This document shows positions 1 to 8,668 of a stretch of 29,463 bases of DNA, one piece after another. The notes under the pieces are model-generated. The model saw only the letters and a list, made by a program, of their open reading frames with translations, was not told the origin of the DNA and did not search any database. The stretch covers positions 1 through 29,463 of the forward strand of contig NZ_AAVU01000063.1 of assembly GCF_000169095.1 (NCBI RefSeq), given 5' to 3'. The number at the start of each line of letters is the position of its first letter. The stretch's first letter is position 1. Origin of the DNA: Lyngbya sp. PCC 8106. GTDB taxonomy: Bacteria; Cyanobacteriota; Cyanobacteriia; Cyanobacteriales; Microcoleaceae. A program made the translations under genes and the position numbers.

Positions 1-1773
1 AATGTAAAATTTTTAGGCGTTAGCTTTATTGTTGTTGTTGTTCTCGGACTACTTATTTTTGCTCTCTTACCTCGTTTTCCGAGTTATCAACTGCGCTCTT
101 TTCCGGTGAGTTCTCCGATTGATTTACCTCAAGGTCAATTTGATGGGACTCGTGTTTTTAATCCCGGTTATGCCTCGGAAGACAACTCAGAAAATAACTC
201 TGAAGATGGCAGCAGTGGGCGCAGTCCGCGTCGAGGCGCAGGTCAACTTGATTCGACTTTTTACTATGGTTTTGATACCCAAATTAACCAAAATTTACGG
301 GGTCAATTAACTCCGAAAGTCGTGATGCGTGTGCGATCGCAAGCCCGAGGATTTTGGCGGGTTGTTGCTTTTGATCAATATACGGGTCAAGGGTGGGAAA
401 TTTCCCGCAATGATGATGATGAAATGTCTGTGATCAACCGTCCATCTTGGTCTTATCAATTTCTGCTTTACCCTTTCATTACAGCCAGTGAAACCCGAGA
501 AATTGTTCAAAGTTATACGATTATTTCTCAACTCCCAAACTTACTTCCTTCTATGCCTTGGGCAAAAGAAGTGTATTTCCCAACTCAAGAATTAGCAATT
601 GATGCTGAACGAAATTTGCGATCGCCGTTAGATTTGCGAGAAGGAATGACCTATACTGTTGTCTCTCAAGTTCCTTTTCGTAATCGTTCTTTCCTGCAAG
701 AAACTTCAACGAAATACCCCAAGAAAATCACAGATTATTATCTAGAAGTTCCCGAAGAAATTCGAGATAAAGTTCGTCAGAAAACAGAAGAAATCTTACA
801 AAACGTTAATCAAGTTTCCCAAACTAAAATTCCTCTTGATAACCCTTACGAAAAAGCACTCTATCTCGCTCAATACCTCAAACAAAATCCGGTTTATCGT
901 CTTCAAGAAGCACCTCCCTTTTTACGAGAAGATGAAGATTTAGTCGAAGCCTTTTTATTTGGATACAAAGACAGTCCACCCAACGAAACAATTACGGGTG
1001 GTTATCCCGATCATTTTGCAACGATTTTAACGATAATGCTGCGTTCTATAGGCATTCCAGCTCGATTAGTGGCGGGATTTGACTCGGGAGAATTTAATCC
1101 CTTTACAGGCTTATATATCGTCAAAAATACCGATGCTCATGCCATGACAGAGGTGTATTTTCCTGAGTATGGTTGGTTTGCTTTTAATCCCATTCCTGGT
1201 ATGGACTTAATACCACCTTCTATCGAAGAAAACCAAACTTTTAGTGCATTGCGTTCATTTTGGCAATGGATAGCGGGTTGGCTACCGTCTCCAGTTACGA
1301 GTATTTTACAAACAATATTCGGCACCTTATTCCTGTGGATAGCGCGAAGTATTCGGTGGTTTTTAACTCTGTTTGCTCAGGGCTGGGTGGGTTTATTTAC
1401 CGCCTTATTCGTGGCATTAGCAGTGAGTTTTTTGGGGTGGTTAGGATTTGATCGCTGGCAAGTTTGGCGTTATCGTCGTTGGTTGTCTAAATTGCCTCCT
1501 GAAGAACGTTTTTATCAACAGATGTTGAAGCTTTTAGCGGCAAAAGGATATCAGAAGTCTGCCGCACAAACGCCTTTAGAATATGCTCACTCTATGCAAC
1601 AATATCATTCTGTCGATGAAACTGAGGTGATTGAGGAAGTTTCTCAGACTTATATGCAGTGGCGATATGGAGGAAAATCAGCCAATTTAAACCAAATGAA
1701 AATCTTGATCAATAATTTAAGAAAAGCTCACCTTAAACGGTTGAAAAAACAAAAGCTTAGAGGTTTAAAATAG
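1..1773 (+). CDS. Membrane-anchored transglutaminase-fold protein (TgpA-like), 5' end outside window
   Basis: The frame is open from the first base with no stop, so the gene starts upstream; a GTG at 106 is only an internal codon. The visible part opens with a strongly hydrophobic helix (about 10-66), then a large soluble region, a transglutaminase core (about 985-1200), a second membrane segment (about 1310-1450) and a basic C-terminal tail. This is the layout of TgpA/DUF3488 membrane transglutaminase-like proteins. The core keeps the GIPARLVAGF strand and the His of DAHAMTEV (codon 1138-1140). Where the family has a catalytic Cys before the FA motif there is Pro (GGYPDHFA, codon 1006-1008), and the usual third-residue Asp is Asn (FNP, 1186-1188). 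It may therefore be an inactive binding fold. The next gene starts 56 bp downstream on the same strand. The family call is fairly sure; the function is unknown. Confidence 0.85.
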   Translation, partial: NVKFLGVSFIVVVVLGLLIFALLPRFPSYQLRSFPVSSPIDLPQGQFDGTRVFNPGYASEDNSENNSEDGSSGRSPRRGAGQLDSTFYYGFDTQINQNLRGQLTPKVVMRVRSQARGFWRVVAFDQYTGQGWEISRNDDDEMSVINRPSWSYQFLLYPFITASETREIVQSYTIISQLPNLLPSMPWAKEVYFPTQELAIDAERNLRSPLDLREGMTYTVVSQVPFRNRSFLQETSTKYPKKITDYYLEVPEEIRDKVRQKTEEILQNVNQVSQTKIPLDNPYEKALYLAQYLKQNPVYRLQEAPPFLREDEDLVEAFLFGYKDSPPNETITGGYPDHFATILTIMLRSIGIPARLVAGFDSGEFNPFTGLYIVKNTDAHAMTEVYFPEYGWFAFNPIPGMDLIPPSIEENQTFSALRSFWQWIAGWLPSPVTSILQTIFGTLFLWIARSIRWFLTLFAQGWVGLFTALFVALAVSFLGWLGFDRWQVWRYRRWLSKLPPEERFYQQMLKLLAAKGYQKSAAQTPLEYAHSMQQYHSVDETEVIEEVSQTYMQWRYGGKSANLNQMKILINNLRKAHLKRLKKQKLRGLK

Positions 1774-1829
1774 TTAGATCTAATCGTTTTAGTCATTTAA
1801 TACTATTCAGGGATGAGGAGAACTCAAGA

Positions 1830-2714
1830 ATGAAACGAATTCTAATTACAGCCGGATTGGTTTTAAACTGTTTCTTTTCCGTACCGATTAATGCTACTCC
1901 TTTTAACCCTTTTACTAAAGTCGAATATGATCAAATTCGCCATGGAATGACTTATGAAGAAGTCAAAGCCATTATGGGAGGAGAACCCGGAGAACGGGAT
2001 CAGGGGTTTCGAGAGAATTCCGATCAAGAAGATGCTCGCACGATGTATCATTGGATTAATCCCGATGGTTCATCCATTACAGTTGTATTTAGTCCAGAAA
2101 ACGAAGTGATTAATCTGGGTTCTTACAACTTAATGTCTCCCCTACATACAAACTTATCAAGAACAGAAGATGATCGACTCCAAAACTTATATCAAAGTCC
2201 TATTACAATAGATTACTATAATCAACTCAAAATCGGGATGACCTATGAGGAAGTCAAAACAGTCATGGGTTCCGAGGGAAAAAGTGACAAAGAACTCTAC
2301 AATACGAGTGGTGATTCTTCTCAAACTCGCTATCACTGGTTAAACCCAGACAATACGGGTATTAGTGTTGTTTTTGATCAAGATAATCGAGTTCGTTCCA
2401 TTATTACCCACAATTTAAACGAATATGTCATGGGTGGAGATCCCATTCCCTCTCAAACACCCGAAGGCCAAACTTTAGCCACACGTCAACAATATTATCA
2501 ACTACAAATGGGAATGACCTATAATCAAGTCTCATCCATCATGGGAACAGAGGGAAAGCCCAATCCAAGTTTCAACCCGGATGGAGACGAAAACTTTAAA
2601 ACCTCCTATGAATGGATGAATCCTGATGGAAGCGGAATTAAGGTGATTTTCAATATCGATGATCAAGTCACAAAAATTTACGGTTTAGGTTTAGGAGTCG
2701 GACTAAGATATTAG
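1830..2714 (+). CDS. Exported protein with three BLIP-like (DUF3862/SmpA-fold) repeats
   Basis: 294 residues. The ATG at 1830 has a good Shine-Dalgarno (GAGGAG, 1815-1820). Residues 1-22 form a signal peptide (basic start, hydrophobic core, small residues before TPFNPF). The mature protein holds three copies of one module, at about residues 31-96, 128-191 and 221-284. Each begins with a Tyr-rich helix followed by GMTYEEV (or GMTYNQV), an MG turn, a YHW/YEW-NPD strand and a final VVF/VIF strand. This matches the alpha/beta module of beta-lactamase inhibitor-like proteins and the SmpA/OmlA fold, which bind protein surfaces in the envelope. Copies 1 and 2 are closest to each other in the GMTYEEVK segment. 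It probably acts in the periplasm or outer envelope as a binding protein; the partner cannot be told. It may be co-transcribed with the preceding transglutaminase-like gene. Confidence 0.8.
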   Translation: MKRILITAGLVLNCFFSVPINATPFNPFTKVEYDQIRHGMTYEEVKAIMGGEPGERDQGFRENSDQEDARTMYHWINPDGSSITVVFSPENEVINLGSYNLMSPLHTNLSRTEDDRLQNLYQSPITIDYYNQLKIGMTYEEVKTVMGSEGKSDKELYNTSGDSSQTRYHWLNPDNTGISVVFDQDNRVRSIITHNLNEYVMGGDPIPSQTPEGQTLATRQQYYQLQMGMTYNQVSSIMGTEGKPNPSFNPDGDENFKTSYEWMNPDGSGIKVIFNIDDQVTKIYGLGLGVGLRY

Positions 2715-2728
2715 TTTGAACAGTCTTG

Positions 2729-2750
2729 TCAAAAAAACGCTTTTTGATCA
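2729..2750 (+). terminator. Weak hairpin after the BLIP-repeat gene
   Basis: A 7-bp A/T stem (TCAAAAA, 2729-2735, with TTTTTGA, 2741-2747) and a 5-base loop lie 15 bases past the stop at 2714. The T run is within the stem rather than after it, so termination efficiency is doubtful. Confidence 0.3.
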
Positions 2751-2928
2751 AACAGCAATCTTAACAGGTGTTCATGGTGTCAAGAGTGCGGTATATTACC
2801 ATAACAGTAGGGTAATGACTGCATTAAGGTGACTGCAATCACTTTAATTAGATCCACCGCCAATGGGCGTGGAGTGTGTCACGAGGTACTTGTCACTGCT
2901 GTTTAGATCAGTTGGGAGAAAAATATCA

Positions 2929-3357
2929 ATGAAACAATTAGGTCGTTTGTTAGTTCTAGTAGGTTTATTAATAAGTTGTCTAGGATGGGCTGGACATCAG
3001 AATGCTTATGCAGCTAATTTGAGTCTGAATAAGTTACCTGTTGTCTCTCCCCTTTTGGCGGTTGAACAACGAAGAAATCGGGCGGACCAAAAGTTAGGCG
3101 AATTTGGAGAGAAGCTCGATCTCAACAATAGTTCGATTCGAGAATTTAGACAATTGCGGGGGATGTTTCCCACTCTCGCTTCGATGATTGTTGATCAAGC
3201 CCCCTTTGATTCAGTTGAGGATGTCCTCCAAATGGAGGGATTAACAGAGCGTCAAAAACAAATTCTGGAAACTCATTTAGATGAATTTACAGTCACTCCA
3301 GTTGCTTCTGTTTTACAAGAAGGAAACTTCCGCTTGAATACAGGAACCTACGACTAG
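2929..3357 (+). CDS. psbU: Photosystem II 12 kDa extrinsic protein PsbU
   Basis: 142 residues. PsbU is a lumenal subunit that caps the manganese cluster of cyanobacterial photosystem II and stabilises oxygen evolution. The chosen start is the ATG at 2929, with GGGAG 10 bases upstream (2914-2918). The same frame stays open to an upstream GTG-type start at 2863, but that would put 22 residues in front of the signal peptide. The signal peptide is residues 1-28 (hydrophobic LLVLVGLLISCLGW, cleavage after NAYA). The mature part has the recognisable PsbU sequence with tandem helix-hairpin-helix turns (KLDLNNSSIREFRQLRGMF and the following PFDSVEDVLQMEGL) and ends at GTYD. A terminator follows at 3419. 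It is a single-gene unit, as usual. Confidence 0.95.
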   Translation: MKQLGRLLVLVGLLISCLGWAGHQNAYAANLSLNKLPVVSPLLAVEQRRNRADQKLGEFGEKLDLNNSSIREFRQLRGMFPTLASMIVDQAPFDSVEDVLQMEGLTERQKQILETHLDEFTVTPVASVLQEGNFRLNTGTYD

Positions 3358-3418
3358 ACTGGCTGAGATTTTCAATTCAGGTTTTCGGTTTTGAAAGTAG
3401 ATTCTGATTAGAAAATAA

Positions 3419-3457
3419 CTCCCGTTAGAGTCTGTCAGCGATAACGGGAGCTTTTAA
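3419..3457 (+). terminator. Rho-independent-type terminator of psbU
   Basis: A perfect 9-bp GC-rich stem (CTCCCGTTA, 3419-3427, with TAACGGGAG, 3442-3450) with a 14-base loop is followed by CTTTTAA. It sits 62 bases after the psbU stop. Confidence 0.75.
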
Positions 3458-3693
3458 GTCCCCAGAGAAGTCTTCTCGACAAATAACCCAGTCTGATTCA
3501 AAGAAGGTTGAGTGTTTAGCCGAAAAAGTCTCGATTGAGTTAAACCTCAAAGAAACAACAAACTCTAAGAACAGATGCTAGAAAACCATTGTTATTTTTA
3601 TGAAAAAAATTAAGAATATTATGATCAAGAAATTCTAGGTAGTCGGGGTAAAGCCCGAGCTTCTATAATATCCGGGCATAGCCATCCTTTACC
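3458..3693. other. Gene-free stretch between psbU terminator and nadB
   Basis: No credible ORF or RNA gene is seen. A TATAAT box at 3664-3669 lies about 25 bases before the nadB start and could be a -10 element, but no convincing -35 is visible. A short inverted repeat (TCGGG...CCCGA, about 3643-3658) precedes it. Confidence 0.4.
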
Positions 3694-5400
3694 GTGACCC
3701 TGAATATGACCCATTTTGATCCATTATCTCCTGTCAATATACCCAACCATTTTGATGTATTAGTCGTCGGGGCAGGAGCCGCAGGTTTATATGCTGCTTT
3801 GTGTTTACCGACTCATCTCCATGTGGGTTTAGTCAATAAAGACATCCTTCCCCTGTCCGCTAGTGATTGGGCGCAGGGAGGTATTGCGGCGGCTATTTCT
3901 GCTGATGACTCACCTCGTCTGCATTTGAAAGATACTTTGAAAGCTGGAGCAGGTTTATGTGAACAATCTGCGGTTGAATTCTTGGTTTCTCACGGCCCTG
4001 AATGTATTCATCGTTTGGTCGAAATGGGAGTCTTGTTTGACCGACATGACCAAAATTTAGCCTTAACTCTAGAAGCCGCTCACTCTCGCCATCGAGTCCT
4101 TCATGCGGCAGATACAACCGGTCGAGCGGTGGTTAGTATTCTCGCGGAACAGGTTCTCAACCGCCAAAATATTCAGCTTGTCTGTCCGGCTTTTGCCTTA
4201 AACTTGTGGCTAGATCCACAAACGCAACACTGTCAAGGCATTAGTGTCATTTGTAACCGCCAAGTGCGATGGATAGGAGCATCAGCCGTGGTTTTAGCGA
4301 CAGGAGGGGGGGGACAAGTCTTTTCCCAGACGACAAATCCTAGTGTCAGTACGGGGGATGGAGTGGCGATGGCTTGGCGAGCAGGGACGTTACTGCGAGA
4401 TTTAGAGTTTGTTCAGTTTCATCCGACAGCTTTGAAAATATCAGGTGCGCCTCGGTTTCTGATTAGTGAGGCGGTTCGGGGAGAAGGTGCCCATTTAATT
4501 GATCACCAAGGGAAACGGTTCGCGTTTGAGTATCACCCTGACGGAGAACTCGCTCCCCGAGATGTGGTTAGTCGAGCGATTTTTAATCACTTACAGAAAA
4601 TGAGAGCGGTTCCGGGAGCCAATTGTGAGAATGTTTGGTTGGATTTACGTCCGATTCCCCCTGAAAAAATTCGCTCTCGTTTTCCGAATATTATTCAAGT
4701 TTGTCAGCAGTGGGGAGTGAACTTGTTTGAAGAACCGATTCCGGTTTCTCCGGCGGCTCATTATTGGATGGGTGGAATTTTGACAGATACCCTCAACCAA
4801 ACTTCGATTCCTGGTTTATATGCAATTGGCGAAACCGCGAGTACGGGTGTACATGGTGCGAATCGTTTAGCGAGTAATTCTTTGCTAGAGTGTTTGGTTT
4901 ATGGCGCTCAGATGGCTAAACTTCAATGTGCGAATACCAGCATAGATTTACCTGTTTCTTCGGAAGGGATCGAATTTTCTTTGCCTTCGGATTGGCAAGA
5001 GCAGTATGATCAGATTAAGGAGATTAAAACCCAGTTACCCGATTTGGTTTGGCAAAGTGCAGGAATTTGTCGCGACGGCCAGATGTTAGATCAGGCTCTC
5101 TCTCAAGTTGAAGTTTGGCATCAAACCTTCTTCAATCTTCCTTTGAGTCAGACTTTGTTAACCTTGCAACCGCAACAAACCATTCAGTTTGATCAAACTA
5201 TCGAGCCTTCCCAGTTGAGAATATGGGGAGAAACCTGTAACTTGCTCGATATTGGATATTTAATTCTTAAAAGTTCTGCCTTTCGACAAGAAAGCCGAGG
5301 GGGTCATTATCGTCAAGATTATCCTGAAACCAATCCCAGCTGGCAAGTCCATACTTTAACTCAAGGCGATCAAACATGGAAAGCCCCCTTAATGACCTAG
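3694..5400 (+). CDS. nadB: L-aspartate oxidase NadB
   Basis: 568 residues, close to family length. It oxidises L-aspartate to iminoaspartate, the first step of de novo NAD synthesis, with FAD; NadA then makes quinolinate. The N-terminal FAD-binding motif is VLVVGAGAAGLYAAL (glycines 26, 28, 31). The flavoprotein core follows: SASDWAQGGIAAA, the HAADTTGRAV stretch, LATGGGGQVF, EFVQFHPTAL, EAVRGEGAHL and APRDVVSRAI. The second FAD motif is GLYAIGETASTGVHGANRLASNSLLECLVYG. The C-terminal helical domain is present but divergent. HGANRLASNS and the length separate it from succinate dehydrogenase flavoprotein. The start may be GTG 3694 or the ATG at 3706; neither has a clear ribosome binding site. 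It is followed closely by a convergent small gene. Confidence 0.96.
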   Translation: MTLNMTHFDPLSPVNIPNHFDVLVVGAGAAGLYAALCLPTHLHVGLVNKDILPLSASDWAQGGIAAAISADDSPRLHLKDTLKAGAGLCEQSAVEFLVSHGPECIHRLVEMGVLFDRHDQNLALTLEAAHSRHRVLHAADTTGRAVVSILAEQVLNRQNIQLVCPAFALNLWLDPQTQHCQGISVICNRQVRWIGASAVVLATGGGGQVFSQTTNPSVSTGDGVAMAWRAGTLLRDLEFVQFHPTALKISGAPRFLISEAVRGEGAHLIDHQGKRFAFEYHPDGELAPRDVVSRAIFNHLQKMRAVPGANCENVWLDLRPIPPEKIRSRFPNIIQVCQQWGVNLFEEPIPVSPAAHYWMGGILTDTLNQTSIPGLYAIGETASTGVHGANRLASNSLLECLVYGAQMAKLQCANTSIDLPVSSEGIEFSLPSDWQEQYDQIKEIKTQLPDLVWQSAGICRDGQMLDQALSQVEVWHQTFFNLPLSQTLLTLQPQQTIQFDQTIEPSQLRIWGETCNLLDIGYLILKSSAFRQESRGGHYRQDYPETNPSWQVHTLTQGDQTWKAPLMT

Positions 5401-5437
5401 ATTTTCAGGAGGAGTGAGGAGTATTTAGTTTGAGTGA

Positions 5438-5656
5438 TTAACGTCCTCCGCCGCTACCATTGGTGTTCGGCGGCTGTTCTTCCGTTTGTTTGACAGGACA
5501 GATAATCGAGTCTAGATGACCAGATGTGACCTGACACACATTAAATTCATTCGTTCTATTTTCGGGTTCAAAGCGAGCTTGAGCCGCTTCTACTATCGAT
5601 AACTGCACACCTGCGATCAGCGCTACAGTCGTTGTCAATCTAATTATGCACCCCAT
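5438..5656 (-). CDS. Small exported protein, unknown function
   Basis: 72 residues starting at the ATG at 5656, with AGGGG about 10 bases upstream on the minus strand. Residues 1-27 look like a signal peptide (MGCIIRL, then TTTVALIAGVQLSIVEA, with AQA before the predicted cut). The mature peptide of about 45 residues has two cysteines (NVCQVTS and IICPVKQ) that could form one disulfide, and ends in a Gly/Ser tail. I recognise no family. It is convergent with nadB. The signal-peptide architecture makes it more likely real than chance, but coding evidence is limited by its size. Confidence 0.5.
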   Translation of the reverse strand: MGCIIRLTTTVALIAGVQLSIVEAAQARFEPENRTNEFNVCQVTSGHLDSIICPVKQTEEQPPNTNGSGGGR

Positions 5657-6118
5657 GGAATTTATACCCCTGATTAACTCAACTTACCCACAAGAATTAT
5701 CAATAGGATTTCTGTTGTGTTTAGTATATCAGTATTTTTACGGAGTTGGTACAAACTTAAATGTTTATCACCCAAAATTTTTTTTCAACGGACGAAAGCT
5801 ATGACCCTCAGCCTTTAGTCGGAGGTCGGAGAATACTCCTTTTGACTCAAAAAAGTTGAGAAATTCTTCAATAAATTGCTGATTAACGCCGTTTTTAGAG
5901 GAAAATTACTGAAAAAGTTTAGCATTTCCTTGAATTGCAGCAAAAGAGTCGTTATAATAGCAACACCCCCTGAAGGTAGAAATACCTGACTTGTTAGACT
6001 ACATCTTACCCCCACCCCTTTCACAAAATTGTTAATGATTTTTTGGGCATCTTGATTAATGATGCCAGATTTCAATATTCACAAGCTAAATCTTGAGTTT
6101 AAATCCTAGATATCCCCG
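5657..6118. other. 462-bp gene-poor gap between two minus-strand genes
   Basis: The only ORF (minus, 5815-6075) starts with TTG, lacks a ribosome binding site and resembles nothing known. A small inverted repeat followed by TTTT (GGAG AATA CTCC, about 5829-5840) is seen on the plus strand, but no plus-strand gene precedes it. The promoter of the 5438-5656 gene probably lies in the lower part. Confidence 0.4.
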
Positions 6119-8332
6119 CTAATCTTCTGGGGACGGCTGCACATCAAACTCAGGTGATGAAGTCGCAAACTTATATCTATTCTTCCCCGAACGTTTGGCT
6201 TGATACATGGCATCATCCGCCTTTTGAGTGAGAAGATTGAGGTCGTGAGCATCGAGAGGATAGACACTAATCCCAATACTGGTCGTCACAGAGACAACGT
6301 GTCCTTCCAAATGAGTTTCTTGATTAATCGTCTGAAGAATTTTTTCAGCAACTTTAGCAACATCAGCTTTACGAGGAATTCCCGGTAAAATGATCGTAAA
6401 TTCATCTCCTCCTAGCCGAGCCACTGTATCACTACTGCGTAAACAATCATTCAAGCGTTGGGCGACTGTTTTCAACAATAAGTCACCAATATGATGACCC
6501 ATTGTATCATTAATAATCTTAAAATCATTCAAATCCAAGTAAAATAAAGCCACTAATTTGTTATTATTTGTCGCCCATTCTAAAGATTGAGCGAGACGTT
6601 CATAAAAAACTTTACGATTCGCTAAACCCGTCAGTGGATCTTGTTCGGCGTGAACTTTAAGTTGAGCATTATAATGTTCTAATTCCGCCGCAATTCTTTT
6701 CAATTCTTCTTCTAAACGCTTGCGTTCAGTAATATCGCGAATAACACCGACTAAAAAGATATTTCCCGCCGCATCTCGATGAATAGAACGTTTCGTGGCA
6801 ATGAAGCGTGTTATTCCTTGAGCATCAGTCAACTTTTCTTCATTTTCTTGTTCACCCGCTAAATAAAATGCGAGTTCATCTTGTTTCCAAACAATATCAG
6901 CTTCTTGTTGGGGAAATAACTCATAATCAGACTTACTGATCAGCGTTTGCATCGGATAACCCACTAACCTACAATAAGCTTGATTAATCACAATTTTGTG
7001 ATGATTTTTATTCTTCACATAAATCGGATCAGGAATTGTATTAATAACACTGCTCAAAAAATCAGTAGAGCGTTTAAATTCCCCTTGTAAATGAGCTAAA
7101 TAACCAACCACAACCGCCGCCGAAGCCAACAAAGTTATCAAGGGAGGAACAACAGGAATCCACCATCCATAACAAAAAATCAGATAAGCTCCCCCACTCA
7201 AACCCACACTCAGCAATAAAACCAACGTCGTTGAGCGATAAGGCGCTCGTAACTTCCAACACAAACTCGCCCCCACCCAAGACCAACCCAAAATCCACAA
7301 CCATTCAACGGGATCAGACCAAACCTGAATTTGAGTTCTGTTATCGAGAGCGGTACTGAGAATTTGGCTGACAAAATTCGCCATCAGTTCCACCCCGTAC
7401 ATTTTTTCCCGAGATTGAAACAAACCCCCACTGTAAGACGTGAAGTGAGTATCTTTCACACTCGGAGCAGTTGGGCCAATCAGAACAATGCGATCGCGAA
7501 TTAACTCTGAGGAGACTCGACCTTCTAATACCTCCGTCATGGAGACTTGACGAAACCGACCCAATGGCCCGCGAAGATTCGCCAGAAATTGATAACCTCC
7601 AGCATCAGCGCGTACATAAGCCCCGTCATTTTTACGAAACCGGATAATATTACCTTCTCCAATCGGAAAATCAGAAGCGGGTGCCAAGGAGGGGAGAGAA
7701 ACCCCTTGATTTTCGAGGTAAATAGTCGCAAGCTTGAGCGGAAAACTCTGAATAATGACATCATCGGGAAACCAAACATGAAGCAAGCCTCGCCGCACAA
7801 CCCCATCGGTATCTGTCATAAAATTATTGAAACCGACTTGATCTTTCTGTGCAAGAATCGGAGGAGGGTTCACGGCAGCCCCATTTCCGCTTTCAAAAGT
7901 TTCAATTCCAACAATATTGGGAATCGTTTGAAAAGCTTTGACTAATTCCGCATAACCGGGTTCAGTGGGTAAATCTCGATAAAGATCAAGACCAATCGCT
8001 TGCGGTTCAGCTGCATTAATTTGTTGGAGTAACTGAGCCAGTTTATTATCTGGTATGGGAAAGCCATAAGCTTGTAGGTCTGATTCATCAATTCCGACAA
8101 TCAGAATGCGCTCATCAATCGGCTCTAAAGGTCGCCAACGAAAAAACAAATCCAGCACAGACCACTCTAGAGGTTGTAGTAACCCTAAAGCCCGCAAAGC
8201 AATGACAATTCCTGCAATACTCGAAGAGGTCAAGATCACCCGACGGTTTTGGGAGAACCATCCCGTCAGCGATGCTAATTTTTGCTTATATTTCTGAAAT
8301 TTTCCAACTCTTGTTCTCAGTATCCAAAGCAA
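6119..8332 (-). CDS. CHASE2-PAS-GGDEF diguanylate cyclase (membrane sensor)
   Basis: 737 residues. An N-terminal membrane helix (about 32-50) leads into a periplasmic CHASE2 sensor domain (about 55-340, with DERILIVGIDESDLQ, TDTDGVVRR and RIVLIGPTAPSVKDTHFT). Three hydrophobic helices follow (about 343-415), then a PAS domain (about 420-540, ending GVIRDITERKRLEEEL), a short coiled coil and a GGDEF domain (about 562-725). The active loop is intact (ARLGGDEF, residues 641-645) and an RxxD inhibitory site (R632-D635) lies five residues before it, so it should make cyclic di-GMP with product feedback. There is no EAL domain. The start is TTG at 8332: AGGAG lies 8 bases upstream, and an in-frame stop (8357-8359) excludes a longer form. 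The ligand is unknown. Confidence 0.92.
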   Translation of the reverse strand: MLWILRTRVGKFQKYKQKLASLTGWFSQNRRVILTSSSIAGIVIALRALGLLQPLEWSVLDLFFRWRPLEPIDERILIVGIDESDLQAYGFPIPDNKLAQLLQQINAAEPQAIGLDLYRDLPTEPGYAELVKAFQTIPNIVGIETFESGNGAAVNPPPILAQKDQVGFNNFMTDTDGVVRRGLLHVWFPDDVIIQSFPLKLATIYLENQGVSLPSLAPASDFPIGEGNIIRFRKNDGAYVRADAGGYQFLANLRGPLGRFRQVSMTEVLEGRVSSELIRDRIVLIGPTAPSVKDTHFTSYSGGLFQSREKMYGVELMANFVSQILSTALDNRTQIQVWSDPVEWLWILGWSWVGASLCWKLRAPYRSTTLVLLLSVGLSGGAYLIFCYGWWIPVVPPLITLLASAAVVVGYLAHLQGEFKRSTDFLSSVINTIPDPIYVKNKNHHKIVINQAYCRLVGYPMQTLISKSDYELFPQQEADIVWKQDELAFYLAGEQENEEKLTDAQGITRFIATKRSIHRDAAGNIFLVGVIRDITERKRLEEELKRIAAELEHYNAQLKVHAEQDPLTGLANRKVFYERLAQSLEWATNNNKLVALFYLDLNDFKIINDTMGHHIGDLLLKTVAQRLNDCLRSSDTVARLGGDEFTIILPGIPRKADVAKVAEKILQTINQETHLEGHVVSVTTSIGISVYPLDAHDLNLLTQKADDAMYQAKRSGKNRYKFATSSPEFDVQPSPED

Positions 8333-8668
8333 CCGTCTAGCTCCTGTCTTGATAATCTAGATCCATTAAGCTTTTGACCCACTTAGGGATGAATCTAGTG
8401 TGGTGTGTAGAAAGGATTGGAAAGACTAACTTCCCTGAAAAATTCACACGAGGATAGGCAGATTCGGCTTGCTAGATTGTACGGGTATAGAACAAGGCAA
8501 TCAGGAACATTTAGAAATCTATTTGTGTTCCTGCAAAATTGAAAGCTGATGGAAAAGTAGATATTGGCTCAATGGTTTGAATCGTTGACCCTGACCTCAA
8601 AGTAACACTATCAATTTAACAGTGTTGCTCGTCGTTATTGTGACAAGTCTTCGATAGCTAATTTCACC
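8333..8668. other. 336-bp gap between VKOR and CHASE2 genes
   Basis: No gene is seen. It holds the CHASE2 ribosome binding site at its low-coordinate end and one small inverted repeat (AACACT 8604-8609, AGTGTT 8621-8626). The latter could be a weak terminator for the VKOR gene on the minus strand, although only a short T run follows. No promoter was recognised with confidence. Confidence 0.4.
8341..8345 (-). promoter_or_regulatory. Ribosome binding site that fixes the TTG start of the CHASE2 gene
   Basis: AGGAG on the minus strand, 8 bases before the TTG at 8332. No ATG or GTG in the open frame upstream has such a site. Confidence 0.7.

Noticed and set aside
5815..6075. Minus-strand ORF of 86 codons between two minus-strand genes
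   Set aside because: TTG start, no ribosome binding site, low-complexity Leu/Phe/Asn composition and no recognisable family; likely chance.
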